Below, piece after piece: positions 35,759 to 48,870 of a stretch of DNA of 64,000 nucleotides. The stretch is taken from positions 51,046,394-51,110,393 of the forward strand of contig CM074181.1 of assembly GCA_037179385.1 (NCBI GenBank), read 5' to 3'. Position 1 is the stretch's first letter. Each line of letters starts with the position of its first letter. Under the pieces are notes generated by a model. That model had not been told where the DNA came from. It saw nothing but the letters and a program-made list of their open reading frames with translations, and ran no database searches. Origin of the DNA: Holothuria scabra (Eukaryota > Echinodermata > Holothuroidea > Aspidochirotida > Holothuriidae). A program made the position numbers and the translations under genes.

Positions 35759-38700
35759 ATACATGAGGACTAAAAGTCATTGGCATGATTAAGTATATGT
35801 CTCCTAATAGGCCCATTGTGACATACAAATCACCCCATTGTGTTAACTTTGCAGCTAGATGATGTGCACATGCAGGAGAGCCCAAATCATAGCTTATGAA
35901 GATATTTAATTATTGACTGAAGCCATGAAAATTATAATCCTTAGTAGACTGTGTAAGGCTAATAGTGTACAGAACACAGAACAGGGATGTGTAGCTTCAC
36001 ATACCAAAAAATATTTGAAACAATTCAAGTCACCAAAGTATGCCAGCTTATACTGAAGAAATACCAAACAATTTTCACAAGTAGCTACGACACTGTTGTA
36101 TACCAACACAGCAGCATTGCCCAATTATTCCCACTCTATGTACTATTGAACTTACAAATGAACATCCAATTTTTTCCTTATAGAAATGACAACAGTCCAT
36201 GATCTCCTGAAGGACTGTGGTAGCTGCAACTTCATCAGGAATTAGAAGGAATAGAAACCCAAGAGGAAATCCACAAGAAAACTCAAGAGAAATCTCAAGA
36301 GAGTGAAGGTGAGCTTTCGTGGAGTATGAATTTGTTCCAAAGGGTGTCACAGTAAGCTTAAAATCACACCAGATTTGAAGAAATTCCCACTTTAATAAAA
36401 AAGTTGCTGGCCAATTCAATGATTTTGTTCATTATATATTTTAAGTTCTGGGCCGTTACTTCTTGATTTTTTTTTTTTATGCCTTCCTTGCCACTCCTAT
36501 CAACAGAGCAAACTGTAGTCCTGGCTGTGGGCTGCAGCTTTTAACTAGACTCTTTCTACAGAGTGTGAAGTCTCATCAGTATTCTACACATAGCAAATGA
36601 CATCCAGCTCATTGACTGAATTATAGCCCATTTAAAAATAGAACCTTGCTTTGTTGGCCTGAGGTTGTTTTAATTCTCAGCAATGAGCTCAATAATAGAA
36701 TCAAAACTTTCATTGCTTCTATTATTTGTTGAAGATTGACTTTAGTCTGTTGAAAAAAGTGGTCCTTTCAACATCAATATATCACTGTGTAGAGAATTGA
36801 CCATTGACAATTGACCATTGATTATCTTGAGTAGATTAATATGAATACAATTTTAATTTTAATGTTTTCTTCCCTTAAAATTCAACCAATAGAGTCATTC
36901 TTTTCAAAATCCTGAGTGCTCACTTCCTCCTTAGAACATTGCCCACCTTGAAGGCTTTTAGTGATATGAAAAGGAAACCTTATCTATCCACATTACTGGT
37001 GCCATCAGGAAAACTTGTTTTGTATTATGAATGGGTATTCTTATAACGTTGAATAACACCAAAATGTCAGCATTCTTTTTACAGCATAGGATGAAATGGT
37101 GATACTAAAAAGGTTTGCCCATTACCTAACAAATTTATCCCATTTTCACATTGAGATGAGCATTTGCATTTATTATTTGTAGCATATTCAGTTAATAATT
37201 TGTATCTTTATAAGCTGGGTCAGGGCTGCCACTCAAAATTTTCTCTTTCCCCTACCACGCACGCGCAGTTTCCCCTACAATTCCCCTACACACAATGAAT
37301 GGATTTTTATACACAAGTCCGTAATATTTTATTTATTACATCACAATATTTTCTTAAAAGTGACATAGGCTGGTTTTCAAATGACTTAAACAAATTTCAT
37401 GGAAAATTTGCTCTTTGAAAAATACAAAAGGGGGTAGCCAGGATGGAATTTTTAGGGGGGCCTAGGTAACAAGTGGGGGGCCTGGTACCTCCTCAGGGTC
37501 AGGCGTGGCAAGATATCTACGTGGAGCGCCACCATCAGTTGGCGCTGAGCATACAAGAAAATTTTGGGTTTCACAAACCCTCCAGATGGCTGGAAACAGC
37601 ACTCCCCACATGTTTAAAGCTGGATGTACCCAGCTTTGAAATACGAATTTCATGTCAGCCACTTCTCAAATAATGAAAATAAAAAATCAGTCTATGAAAA
37701 ATGGTAATACATACACATTTTAGGGACCCCAGAACTGGGCATTTCTGATCTGTGGCATGGGGGATGAGACTAAATGGGAACCGGTATCTCCCTTTTTCTT
37801 GGGAAAAATTGTAAACTTCAGGAGGATGTAGATCGCAAATGCGGCAATATTTGAACAGATTTCAGCTTTAATAGGAAAACCAAAAGTAGTTGTGTTCCCC
37901 TCTGAGAAACTTTCTTTGGGTTAGATTTCCTAGATGCAAAATGATGCTATGTTTGGCAAAACTTTGAACTGGTTATACTGTAGGCCTACGTTTTAGGATT
38001 TTCCTTTTTGGGAGCATGGAAAATTTCAAAATACTAATTTTTAGTCTTTATAAAGATTTTACAAGTGACATACATACTGCCAAAGAAACAATGTTTTCCG
38101 GTTTGAATTCATTGGTGTCTACATGCAAAATAGTGCAGTATTTATTCAGTCATTGGCAGATCGGTACGTTATACTGTATGTAGTCAAAATTAAAATACTA
38201 CGAGTAAATCTCTCAAAATATTTAAACTGCAAAGCAGAAGTATGGATCATGTGGGAAAGACAAGAAATATGGACCTTGTGGACATGTTACAAATCTGCCC
38301 GGTGCCAGTGTGAACTAGTAAAAAGGGGACTTGTCGAAAAATCGTTCCACAGTGGCAATTGTCATGGGCAGGAGTGGGCATGACATAGGCCTTCTTGTTA
38401 AGGATGGAAGGGAAAAATTATTCGAAGGCAATACCTTATCCTTACGGCATATTTTGTGTATGAAAAAGTATAGGAATGGTCGTGTAGGAATGGTCTTTAG
38501 TGTATGATTGCCTTGTTTTCAGCAATTCAATGAGCCATCTGAAAGACAGAAAGGCTCTTAACCTAACAAAGTCACATTAGAGTTTGTTGTCGAGACATTT
38601 GTTTCATCTTCGAAGTGAAATGTAGTAAACGACACTGAGTGCAGATTATAATAGGTATCTAATTTACTGAAAGTAGGCATTTGGAAGTTATTTCTTGATT

Positions 38701-39580
38701 TCATACGTGCCCACAAAATGTTTTTGACGCACATTCATGCATTGTTTTCGTATTTGTTGCACATTTTATTTATTTACTGTTTTTTTTTGGGGGGGGAGGA
38801 AATACTTCAAAGTTTATTACCATTAAAATATTTATTTTTTCTCAATCGCTTTACCAGGACACAAATTAACTCAGTGGCTCCGGTGGCTACACAACTGAGT
38901 TTGTGTCACTTCAGACCGCCAGTTACACACTTTCCGCAATTAACGAAGATCAAATCTGCGCCATACCAGTTGACAAGGACAAAACAATCCCATGTGCTCT
39001 CCACATTTGTAGTAGCACTGAAGTTTTATGTATGAGGTAGTCTAGTGTAGTACTGTACTGTAGTCTTCTTTCCCCTAGGTCATTAAAAATCTCTGTTTGG
39101 GGGAGTTGATTCATTGGCAAGGTACTGCTCCAGAGTGATAGCTCTGATATTATGTACATTTTACACCATTTTACACTGAAGGATAAGTGTTGGTCATTAC
39201 TACTGCACTTTAGTAGGATTTTCTTCTAATGAACATGACACTGTGTTGCTCTTGCCCACTGAAGTGTACTGTCAGGTACAGTAGCTTATATCCTTTGACT
39301 GTGACTTGGCATTAATTTAAATTCCCCTACTCCCCCCTACAAACCCTCTGTTTTCCCCGTAGGTGCCACCTACTCCCTACAATTTGCTAAAATTCCGCTA
39401 CGGTAGGGGGTTCCCCCTACGCGTGGCAGCCTTGAGCTGGGTAGACATATGACTTGCCTCTTTGTGTCAAATTCATACTTGTTAACAGTGTGTGTGTGTG
39501 GTTTGGTGAATTGTATTGATTGATATAAGCCCCATAATGAAAAAGAATTTGAATAACCCCATAATGTTAAAAACAGGACA
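35759..39580 (+). repeat. satellite monomer B (long, carrying hAT insert)
   Basis: Removing the insert (37221-39434) and one 8-bp duplication leaves about 1.6 kb matching monomer A. The uninterrupted site elsewhere reads AAGCTGCGTAGACATATG. Confidence 0.88.
37221..39434. mobile_element. 2.2-kb non-autonomous hAT element, copy 1
   Basis: Begins CAGGGCTGCCAC and ends GTGGCAGCCTTG (inverted termini with one mismatch). AGCTGGGT is duplicated at 37213-37220 and 39435-39442. C/G-rich CCCCTAC motifs lie near both ends (for example TTCCCCTACAATTCCCCTAC on the left). It contains the dispersed module at about 37.50-37.60 kb and an exon-like segment at 38875-39040 preceded by a TTACCAG/CTCAG stretch. 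No transposase is visible. Confidence 0.88.
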
Positions 39581-40640
39581 TACATGAGGACTAAAGGTCA
39601 TTTGCATGTTTAAGTATATGTCTCCTAATAGGCCCATTGTGACAAAAAAATCACCCCATTCTGTTAACTTTGCAGCTAGATGATGTGCACATGCAGGAGA
39701 GCACAAATCATAGCTTATGAAGATGTTTAATTATTGACCGGAGCCATGAAAATTATAACCCTTAGTATACTGTGTAGGGCTAATAGTGTATAGAACATCG
39801 AACAGGGATGTGTAGCTTCACATAAAAAAATATTTGAAACAATTCAAGTCGCCAAAGTATGCCAGCTTATACTGAAGAAATACCAAACAATTTTCACAAG
39901 TAGCTACGACACTGTTGTGTACCAACACAGTAGCATTGCCCAGTTATTCCCACTCTATGTACTATTGAACGTTACAAATGAACATCCAATTTTTTCCTTA
40001 CAGAAATGACAACAGTCCATGATCTCCTGAAGGACTGTGGTAGCTGCAACTTCATCAGGAATTAGAAGGAATAGAAACCCAAGAGGAAATCCACAAGGAA
40101 ACTCAAGAGAAATCTCAAGAGAGTGAAGGTGAGCTTTCGTGGAGTATGAATTTGTTCCAAAGGGTGTCACAGTAAGCTTAAAATCACACCAGATTTGAAG
40201 AAATTCCCACTTTAATTAAAAGTTGCTGGCCAATTGAATGATTTTGTTCATTATATATTTTAAGTTCTGGGCCATTACTTCTTGAAAAAACCTGTTTTTT
40301 GATTATTATGAATAGGTACCCTCATAACCTTGAATAATGCTAAAGTATCAGCATTCTTTTTAATGCATAGGATGAAATGGTGATACTTTAAAGATTTGTC
40401 TAAAACCTAACAAATTTATCCCATTTTCACATTGAGATGAGCATTTGCATATATTATTTGTAGCATATTCAGTTAATAATTTGTATCTTTACAAGCTGCG
40501 TAGACATATGACTTGCCTCTTTGTGTCAATATTCATACTTGTTAACAGTGTGTGTGTGTGGTTTGGTGAATTGTATTGATTGATATAAGCCCCATAATGA
40601 AAAAGAATTTGAATAACCCCATAATGTTAAAAACAGGACA
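39581..40640 (+). repeat. satellite monomer C (short)
   Basis: Lacks about 545 bp of the long monomer: CTTCTTGA joins directly to AAAAACCTG, skipping the poly-T and CCTTCCTTGCC region. The remaining downstream part has its own substitutions (AATAGGTACCCTCATAACC) shared with E and G. Confidence 0.88.
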
Positions 40641-42293
40641 TACATGAGGACTAAAAGTCATGGCATGATTACGTATATGTCTCCTAATAGGCCCATTGTG
40701 ACATACAAATCACCCCATTGTGTTAACTTTGCAGCTAGATGATGTGCACATGCAGGAGAGCACAAATCATAGCTTATGAAGATGTTTAATTATTGACTGA
40801 AGCCATGAAAATTATAATCCTTAGTAGACTGTGTAGGGCTAATAGTGTATAGAACATAGAACAGGGATGTGTAGCTTCACATACCAAAAAATATTTGAAA
40901 CAATTCAAGTCGCCAAAGTATGCCAGCTTATACTGAAGAAATACCAAACAATTTTCACAAGTAGCTACGACACTGTTGTATACCAACACAGCAGCATTGC
41001 CCAATTATTCCCACTCTATGTACTATTGAACGTTACAAATGAACATCCAATATTTTCCTTACAGAAATGACAACAGTCCATGATCTCCTGAAGGACTGTG
41101 GTAGCTGCAACTTCATCAGGAATTAGAAGGAATAGAAACCCAAGAGGAAATCCACAAGGAAACTCAAGAGAAATCCCAATAGAGTGAAGGTGAGCTTTCG
41201 TGGAGTGTGAATTTGTTCCAAAGGGTGTCACAGTAAGCTTAAAATCACACCAGATTTGAAGAAATTCCCACTTTAATAAAAAGTTGCTGGCCAATTCAAT
41301 GATTTTGTTCATTATATATTTTAAGTTCTGGGCCGTTACTTCTTGATTTTTTTTTTTATGCCTTCCTTGCCACTCCTATCAACAGAGCAAACTGTAGTCC
41401 TGGCTGTGGGCTGCAGCTTTTAACTAGACTTTTTCTACAGAGTGTGAAGTCTCATCAGTATTCTACACATAGCAAATGACATCCAGCTCATTGACTGAAT
41501 AATAGCCCATTTAAAAATAGAACCTTGCTTTGTTGGCCTGAGGTTGTTTTAATTTTCAGCAATGAGCTCAATAATAGAATCAAAAAAAAGTGGCTACAGT
41601 GGCTACACAACTGAGTTTGTGTCACTTCAGACCGCCAGTTACACACTTTCCGCAATTAACGAAGATCAAATCTGCGCCATACCAGTTGACAAGGACAAAA
41701 CAATCCCATGTGCTCTCCACATTTGTAGTAGCACTGAAGTTTTATGTATGAGGTAGTCTAGTGTAGTACTGTACTGTAGTCTTCTTTCCCCTAGGTCATT
41801 AAAAATCTCTGTTTGGGGGAGTTGATTCATTGGCAAGGTACTGCTCCAGAGTGATAGCTCTGATATTATGTACATTTTACACCATTTTACACTGAAGGAT
41901 AAGTGTTGGTCATTACTACTGCACTTTAGTAGGATTTTCTTCTAATGAACATGACACTGTGTTGCTCTTGCCCACTGAAGTGTACTGTCAGGTACAGTAG
42001 CTTATATCCTTTGACTGTGACTTGGCATTAATTTAAATTCCCCTACTCCCCCCTACAAACCCTCTGTTTTCCCGTAGGTGCCACCTACTCCCTACAATTT
42101 GCTAAAATTCCGCTACGGTAGGGGTTCCCCTACGCGTGGCAGCCTTGAGCTGGGTAGACATATGACTTGCCTCTTTGTGTCAAATTCATTCTTGTTAACA
42201 GTGTGTGTGTGTGGTTTGGTGAATTGTATTGATTGATATAAGCCCCATAATGAAAAAGAATTTGAATAACCCCATAATGTTAAAAACAGGACA
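40641..42293 (+). repeat. satellite monomer D (monomer-hAT deletion chimera)
   Basis: Follows the long monomer to about 41588 (AATAGAATCAAAA), then jumps to hAT sequence GTGGCTACAGTGG at 41590 and continues to the hAT end and AGCTGGGT at 42148-42155. The deletion removed the rest of the monomer and about three quarters of the hAT. Confidence 0.88.
41590..42147. mobile_element. 3' remnant of the hAT element (copy 2)
   Basis: Right-hand 558 bp of the 2.2-kb hAT, retaining its end GTGGCAGCCTTG and the right AGCTGGGT copy but no left terminus. It shares CTACAGTGG with the copy at 44811-47009 and not CTCCGGTGG of copy 1. Confidence 0.88.
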
Positions 42294-43353
42294 TACATGA
42301 GGACTAAAAGTCATTTGCATGATTAAGTATATGTCTCCTAATAGGCCCATTGTGACAAAAAAATCACCCCATTCTGTTAACTTTGCAGCTAGATGATGTG
42401 CACATGCAGGAGAGCACAAATCATAGCTTATGAAGATGTTTAATTATTGACCGGAGCCATGAAAATTATAACCCTTAGTAGACTGTGTAGGGCTAATAGT
42501 GTATAGAACATCGAACAGGGATGTGTAGCTTCACATAAAAAAATATTTGAAACAATTCAAGTCGCCAAAGTATGCCAGCTTATACTGAAGAAATACCAAA
42601 CAATTTTCACAAGTAGCTACGACACTGTTGTATACCAACACAGCAGCATTGCCCAGTTATTCCCACTCTATGTACTATTGAACGTTACAAATGAACATCC
42701 AATTTTTCCCTTATAGAAATGACAACAGTCCATGATCTCCTGAAGGACTGTGGTAGCTGCAACTTCATCAGGAATTAGAAGGAATAGAAACCCAAGAGGA
42801 AATCCACAAGGAAACTCAAGAGAAATCTCAAGAGAGTGAAGGTGAGCTTTCGTGGAGTATGAATTTGTTCCAAAGGGTGTCACAGTAAGCTTAAAATCAC
42901 ACCAGATTTGAAGAAATTCCCACTTTAATTAAAAGTTGCTGGCCAATTGAATGATTTTGTTCATTATATATTTTAAGTTCTGGGCCATTACTTCTTGAAA
43001 AAACCTGTTTTTTGATTATTATGAATAGGTACCCTCATAACCTTGAATAATGCTAAAGTATCAGCATTCTTTTTAATGCATAGGATGAAATGGTGATACT
43101 TTAAAGATTTGTCTAAAACCTAACAAATTTATCCCATTTTCACATTGAGATGAGCATTTGCATATATTATTTGTAGCATATTCAGTTAATAATTTGTATC
43201 TTTACAAGCTGCGTAGACATATGACTTGCCTCTTTGTGTCAATATTCATACTTGTTAACAGTGTGTGTGTGTGGTTTGGTGAATTGTATTGATTGATATA
43301 AGCCCCATAATGAAAAAGAATTTGAATAACCCCATAATGTTAAAAACAGGACA
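42294..43353 (+). repeat. satellite monomer E (short)
   Basis: Same deletion junction as C and G. Confidence 0.88.
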
Positions 43354-46300
43354 TACATGAGGACTAAAAGTCATGGCATGATTATGTATATGTCTCCTAA
43401 TAGGCCCATTGTGACATACAAATCACCCCATTGTGTTAACTTTGCAGCTAGATGATGTGCACATGCAGGAGAGCACAAATCATAGCTTATGAAGATGTTT
43501 AATTATTGACTGAAGCCATGAAAATTATAATCCTTAGTAGACTGTGTAGGGCTAATAGTGTATAGAACATAGAACAAGGATGTGTAGCTTCACATACCAA
43601 AAAATATTTGAAACAATTCAAGTCGCCAAAGTATGCCAGCTTATACTGAAGAAATACCAAACAATTTTCACAAGTAGCTACGACACTGTTGTATACCAAC
43701 ACAGTAGCATTGCCCAATTATTCCCACTCTATGTACTATTGAACGTTACAAATGAACATCCAATATTTTCCTTATAGAAATGACAACAGTCCATGATCTC
43801 CTGAAGGACTGTGGTAGCTGCAACTTCATCAGGAATTAGAAGGAATAGAAACCCAAGAGGAAATCCACAAGGAAACTCAAGAGAAATCCCAATAGAGTGA
43901 AGGTGAGCTTTCGTGGAGTATGAATTTGTTCCAAAGGGTGTCACAGTAAGCTTAAAATCACACCAGATTTGAAGAAATTCCCACTTTAATAAAAAGTTGC
44001 TGGCCAATTCAATGATTTTGTTCATTATATATTTTAAGTTCTGGGCCGTTACTTCTTGATTTTTTTTTCATACCTTCCTTGCCACTCCTATCAACAGAGC
44101 AAACTGTAGTCCTGGCTGTGGGCTGCAGCTTTTAACTAGACTCTTTCTACAGAGTGTGAAGTCTCATCAGTATTCTACACATAGCAAATGACATCCAGCT
44201 CATTGACTGAATAATAGCCCATTTAAAAATAGAACCTTGCTTTGTTGGCCTGAGGTTGTTTTAATTTTCAGCAATGAGCTCAATAATAGAATCAAAACTT
44301 TCATTGCTTCTATTATTTGTTGAAGATTGACTTTAGTCTGTTGAAAAAGTTGTCCTTTCAACATCAATATATCACTGTGTAGAGAATTGACCATTGACAA
44401 TTGACCATTGCTTATCTTGAGTAGATTAATATGAACACAATTTTAATTTTAATGTTTTCTTCCCTTAAAATTCAACCAATAGCGTCATTCTTTTCAAAAT
44501 CCTGAGTGCTCACTTCCTCCTTAGAACATTGCCCACCTTGAAGGCTTTTAGTGATATGAAAAGGAAACCTTATCTATCCACATTACTGGTGCCATCAGGA
44601 AAACTTGTTTGGTATTATGAACGGGTATTCTTATAACATTGAATAACACCAAAATGTCAGCATTCTTTTTACAGCATAGGATGAAATGGTGATACTAAAA
44701 AGGTTTGCCCATTACCTAACAAATTTATCCCATTTTCACATTGAGATGAGCATTTGCATTTATTATTTGTAGCATATTCAGTTAATAATTTGTATCTTTA
44801 TAAGCTGGGTCAGGGCTGCCACTCAAAATTTTCTCTTTTCCCTACCACGCACGCGCAGTTTCCCCTACAATTCCCCTACACACAATGAATGGATTTTTTA
44901 TACACAAGTCCGTAATATTTTATTTATTACATCACAATATTTTCTTAAAAGTGACATAGGCTGGTTTTCAAATGACTTAAACAAATTTCATGGAAAATTT
45001 GCTCTTTGAAAAATACAAAAGGGGGTAGCCAGGATGGAATTTTTAGGGGGGCCTAGGTAACAAGTGGGGGGCCTGGTACCTCCTCAGGGTCAGGCGTGGC
45101 AAGATATCTACGTGGAGCGCCACCATCAGTTGGCGCTGAGCATACAAGAAAATTTTGGGTTTCACAAACCCTCCAGATGGCTGGAAACAGCACTCCCCAC
45201 ATGTTTAAAGCTGGATGTACCCAGCTTTGAAATACAAATTTCATGTCAGCCACTTCTCAAATAATGAAAATAAAAATCAGTCTATGAAAAATGGTAATAC
45301 ATACACATTTTAGGGACCCCAAAACTGGGCATTTCTGATCTGTGGCATGGGGATGAGACTAAATGGGAACCGGTATCTCCCTTTTTCTTGGAAAAAATTG
45401 TAAACTTCAGGAGGATGTAGATCGCAAATGCGGCAATATTTGAATAGATTTCAGATTTAATAGGAAAACCAAAAGTAGTTGTGTTCCCCTCTGAGAAACT
45501 TTCTTTGGGTTAGATTTCCTAGATGCAAAATGATGCTATGTTTGGCAAAACTTTGAACTGGTTATACTGTAGGCCTACGTTTTAGGATTTTCCTTTTTGG
45601 GAGCATGAAAAATTTCAAAATACTAATTTTAAGTCTTTATAAAGATTTTACAAGTGACATACATACTGCCAAAGAAACAATGTTTTCCAGTTTGAATTCA
45701 TTGGTGTCTACATGCAAAATAGTGCAGTATTTGTTCAGTCATTGGCAGATCGGTACATTATACTGTATGTAGTCAAAATTAAAATACTACGAGTAAATCT
45801 CTCAAAATATTTAAACTGCAAAGCAGAAGTATGGATCATGTGGGAAACACAAGAAATACGGACCTTGTGGACATGTTACAAATCTGCCCGGTGCCAGTGT
45901 GAACTAGTAAAAAGGGGACTTGTCGAAAAAATCGTTCCACAGTGGCAATTGTCATGGGCAGGAGTGGGCATGACATAGGCCTTCTTGTTAAGGATGGAAG
46001 GGAAAAATTATTCGAAGGCAATACCTTATCCTTACGGCATATTTTGTGTATGAAAAAGTATAGGAATGGTCGTGTAGGAATGGTCTTTAGTGTATGATTG
46101 CCTTGTTTTCAGCAATTCAATGAGCCATCTGAAAGACAGAAAGGCTCTTAACCTAACAAAGTCACATTAGAGTTTGTTGTCGAGACATTTGTTTCATCTT
46201 CGAAGTGAAATGTAGTAAACGACACTGAGTGCAGATTATAATAGGTATCTAATTTACTGAAAGTAGGCATTTGGAAGTTATTTCTTGATTTCATACGTGC

Positions 46301-47156
46301 CCACAAAATGTTTTTGACGCACATTCATGCATTGTTTTCTTATTTGTTGCACATTTTATTTATTTACTGTTTTTTTTGGGGGGGGGAGGAAATACTTCAA
46401 AGTTTATTACCATTAAAATATTTATTTTTTCTCAATCGCTTTACCAGGACACAAATTAACTCAGTGGCTACAGTGGCTACACAACTGAGTTTGTGTCACT
46501 TCAGACCGCCAGTTACACACTTTCCGCAAATAACGAAGATCAAATCTGCACCATACCAGTTGACAAGGACAAAACAATCCCATGTGCTCTCCACATTTGT
46601 AGTAGCACTGAAGCTTTATGTACGAGGTAGTCTAGTGTAGTACTGTAGTCTTGTTTCACCTAGGTCATTAAAAATCTCTGTTTGGGGGAGTTGATTCATT
46701 GGCAAGGTACTGCTTCGGAGTGATAGCTCTGATATTATATACATTTTACACTGAAGGATAAGTGTTGGTCATTACTACTGCACTTTAGTAGGATTTTCTT
46801 CTAATGAACATGACACTGTGTTGCTCTTGCCCACTGAAGTGTACTGTCAGGTACAGTAGCTTATATCCTTTGACTGTGACTTGGCATCTATTTAAATTCC
46901 CCTACTCCCCCCTACAAAACCTCTGTTTTCCCCGTAGGTGCCACCTACTCCCTACAATTTGCTAAAATTCCGCTACGGTAGGGGCTTCCCCCTACGCGTG
47001 GCAGCCTTGAGCTGGGTAGACATATGACTTGCCTCTTTGTGTCAAATTCATTCTTGTTAACAGTGTGTGTGTGTGGTTTGGTGAATTGTATTGATTGATA
47101 TAAGCCCCATAATGAAAAAGAATTTGAATAACCCCAATATTGTTAAAAACAGGACA
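43354..47156 (+). repeat. satellite monomer F (long, carrying hAT insert)
   Basis: Counterpart of B, with the insert at the same position and the same AGCTGGGT duplications (44803-44810 and 47010-47017). The shared insertion site shows the insertion preceded amplification. Confidence 0.88.
44811..47009. mobile_element. 2.2-kb non-autonomous hAT element, copy 3
   Basis: 2199 bp, co-linear with copy 1 with a few small indels and substitutions. It has the same termini and internal module. Confidence 0.88.
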
Positions 47157-48221
47157 TACATGAGGACTAAAAGTCATTTGCATGGTTAAGTATATGTCTC
47201 CTAATAGGCCCATATTGCGACAAAAAAATCACCCCATTCTGTTAACTTTGCAGCTAGATTATGTGCACATGCAGGAGAGCACAAATCATAGCTTATGAAG
47301 ATGTTTAATTATTGACTGAAGCCATGAAAATTATAATCCTTAGTAGACTGTGTAGGGCTAATAGTGTATAGAACATAGAACAGGGATGTGTAGCTTCACA
47401 TACCAAAAAAATATTTGAAACAATTCAAGTCGCCAAAGTATGCCCGCTTATACTGAAGAAATACCAAACAATTTTCACAAGTAGCTACGACACTGTTGTA
47501 TACCAACACAGCAGCATTGCCCAGTTATTCCCACTCTATGTACTGTTGAACGTTACAAATGAACATCCAATTTTTTCCTTATAGAAATGACAACAGTCCA
47601 TGATCTCCAGAAGGACTGTGGTAGCTGCAACTTCATCAGGAATTAGAAGGAATAGAAACCCAAGAGGAAATCCACAAGGAAACTCAAGAGAAATCTCAAG
47701 AGAGTGAAGGTGAGCTTTCGTGGAGTATGAATTTGTTCCAAAGGGTGTCACAGTAAGCTTAAAATCACACCAGATTTGAAGAAATTCCCACTTTAATTAA
47801 AAGTTGCTGGCCAATTGAATGATTTTGTTCATTATATATTTTAAGTTCTGGGCCATTACTTCTTGAAAAAACCTGTTTTTTGATTATTATGAATAGGTAC
47901 CCTCATAACCTTGAATAATGCTAAAGTATCAGCATTCTTTTTAATGCATAGGATGAAATGGTGATACTTTAAAGATTTGTCTAAAACCTAACAAATTTAT
48001 CCCATTTTCACATTGAGATGAGCATTTGCATATATTATTTGTAGCATATTCAGTTAATAATTTGTATCTTTACAAGCTGCGTAGACATATGACTTGCCTC
48101 TTTGTGTCAATATTCATACTTGTTAACAGTGTGTGTGTGTGGTTTGGTGAATTGTATTGATTGATATAAGCCCCATAATGAAAAAGAATTTGAATAACCC
48201 CATAATGTTAAAAACAGGACA
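47157..48221 (+). repeat. satellite monomer G (short)
   Basis: Short form with the common deletion junction near 47865. Confidence 0.88.
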
Positions 48222-48822
48222 TACATGAGGACTAAAAGTCATGGCATGATTACGTATATGTCTCCTAATAGGCCCATTGTGACATACAAATCACCCCATT
48301 GTGTTAACTTTGCAGCTAGATGATGTGCACATGCAGGAGAGCACAAATCATAGCTTATGAAGATGTTTAATTATTGACTGAAGCCATGAAAATTATAATC
48401 CTTAGTAGACTGTGTAGGGCTAATAGTGTATAGAACATAGAACAGGGATGTGTAGCTTCACATACCAAAAAATATTTGAAACAATTCAAGTCGCCAAAGT
48501 ATGCCAGCTTATACTGAAGAAATACCAAACAATTTTCACAAGTAGCTTCGACACTGTTGTATACCAACACAGCAGCATTGCCCAATTATTCCCACTCTAT
48601 GTACTATTGAACGTTACAAATGAACATCCAATATTTTCCTTACAGAAATGACAACAGTCCATGATCTCCTGAAGGACTGTGGAGCTGCAACTTCATCAGG
48701 AATTAGAAGGAATAGAAACCCAAGAGGAAATCCACAAGGAAACTCAAGAGAAATCTCAAGAGAGTGAAGGTGAGCTTTCGTGGAGTATGAATTTGTTCCA
48801 AAGGGTGTCACAGTAAGCTTAA
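48222..48822 (+). repeat. satellite monomer H (truncated)
   Basis: Follows the monomer to CAGTAAGCTTAA and stops. Sister monomers continue AGCTTAAAATCAC. The break lies exactly at TTAA. Confidence 0.9.
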
Positions 48823-48870
48823 CCCTTTAGCGTTGTGCTCCGATCGGGGCATATTTGCGTGCCTCGGGTG
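48823..48870. mobile_element. piggyBac-like left terminus
   Basis: The satellite is interrupted at TTAA (48819-48822), followed by CCCTTTAGCGTTGTGCTCCG. A CCC-starting terminus directly after TTAA is the arrangement of piggyBac elements, and seven sister monomers show the empty TTAA site. I did not find a matching right end followed by the rest of the monomer (AATCACACCAG), so the element is truncated, large or rearranged. Confidence 0.5.

Larger units (their letters stand above)
34151..48822. repeat. long-monomer satellite array with higher-order structure
   Basis: Eight head-to-tail monomers, phased here on TACATGAGGACTAAA: A 34151, B 35759, C 39581, D 40641, E 42294, F 43354, G 47157, H 48222 (truncated at 48822). 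A is a plain long monomer (1.61 kb). B and F are long monomers with a 2.2-kb hAT insert. C, E and G are short (1.06 kb). D is a chimera of monomer and hAT. Thus B+C (4.88 kb), D+E (2.71 kb) and F+G (4.87 kb) are successive higher-order units. Copies are nearly identical by eye. The 60-98-codon frames recurring in each monomer are repeat by-products. Confidence 0.92.

Noticed and set aside
34301..48811. Recurrent 60-98-codon frames in each satellite monomer
   Set aside because: They recur because monomers are recent copies, they lie on both strands, and I saw no family motif. Conservation here does not show selection.
34151..48822. CRISPR-like or prokaryotic repeat interpretation
   Set aside because: Monomers are kilobase-long and directly adjacent without spacers, and the window is clearly eukaryotic.
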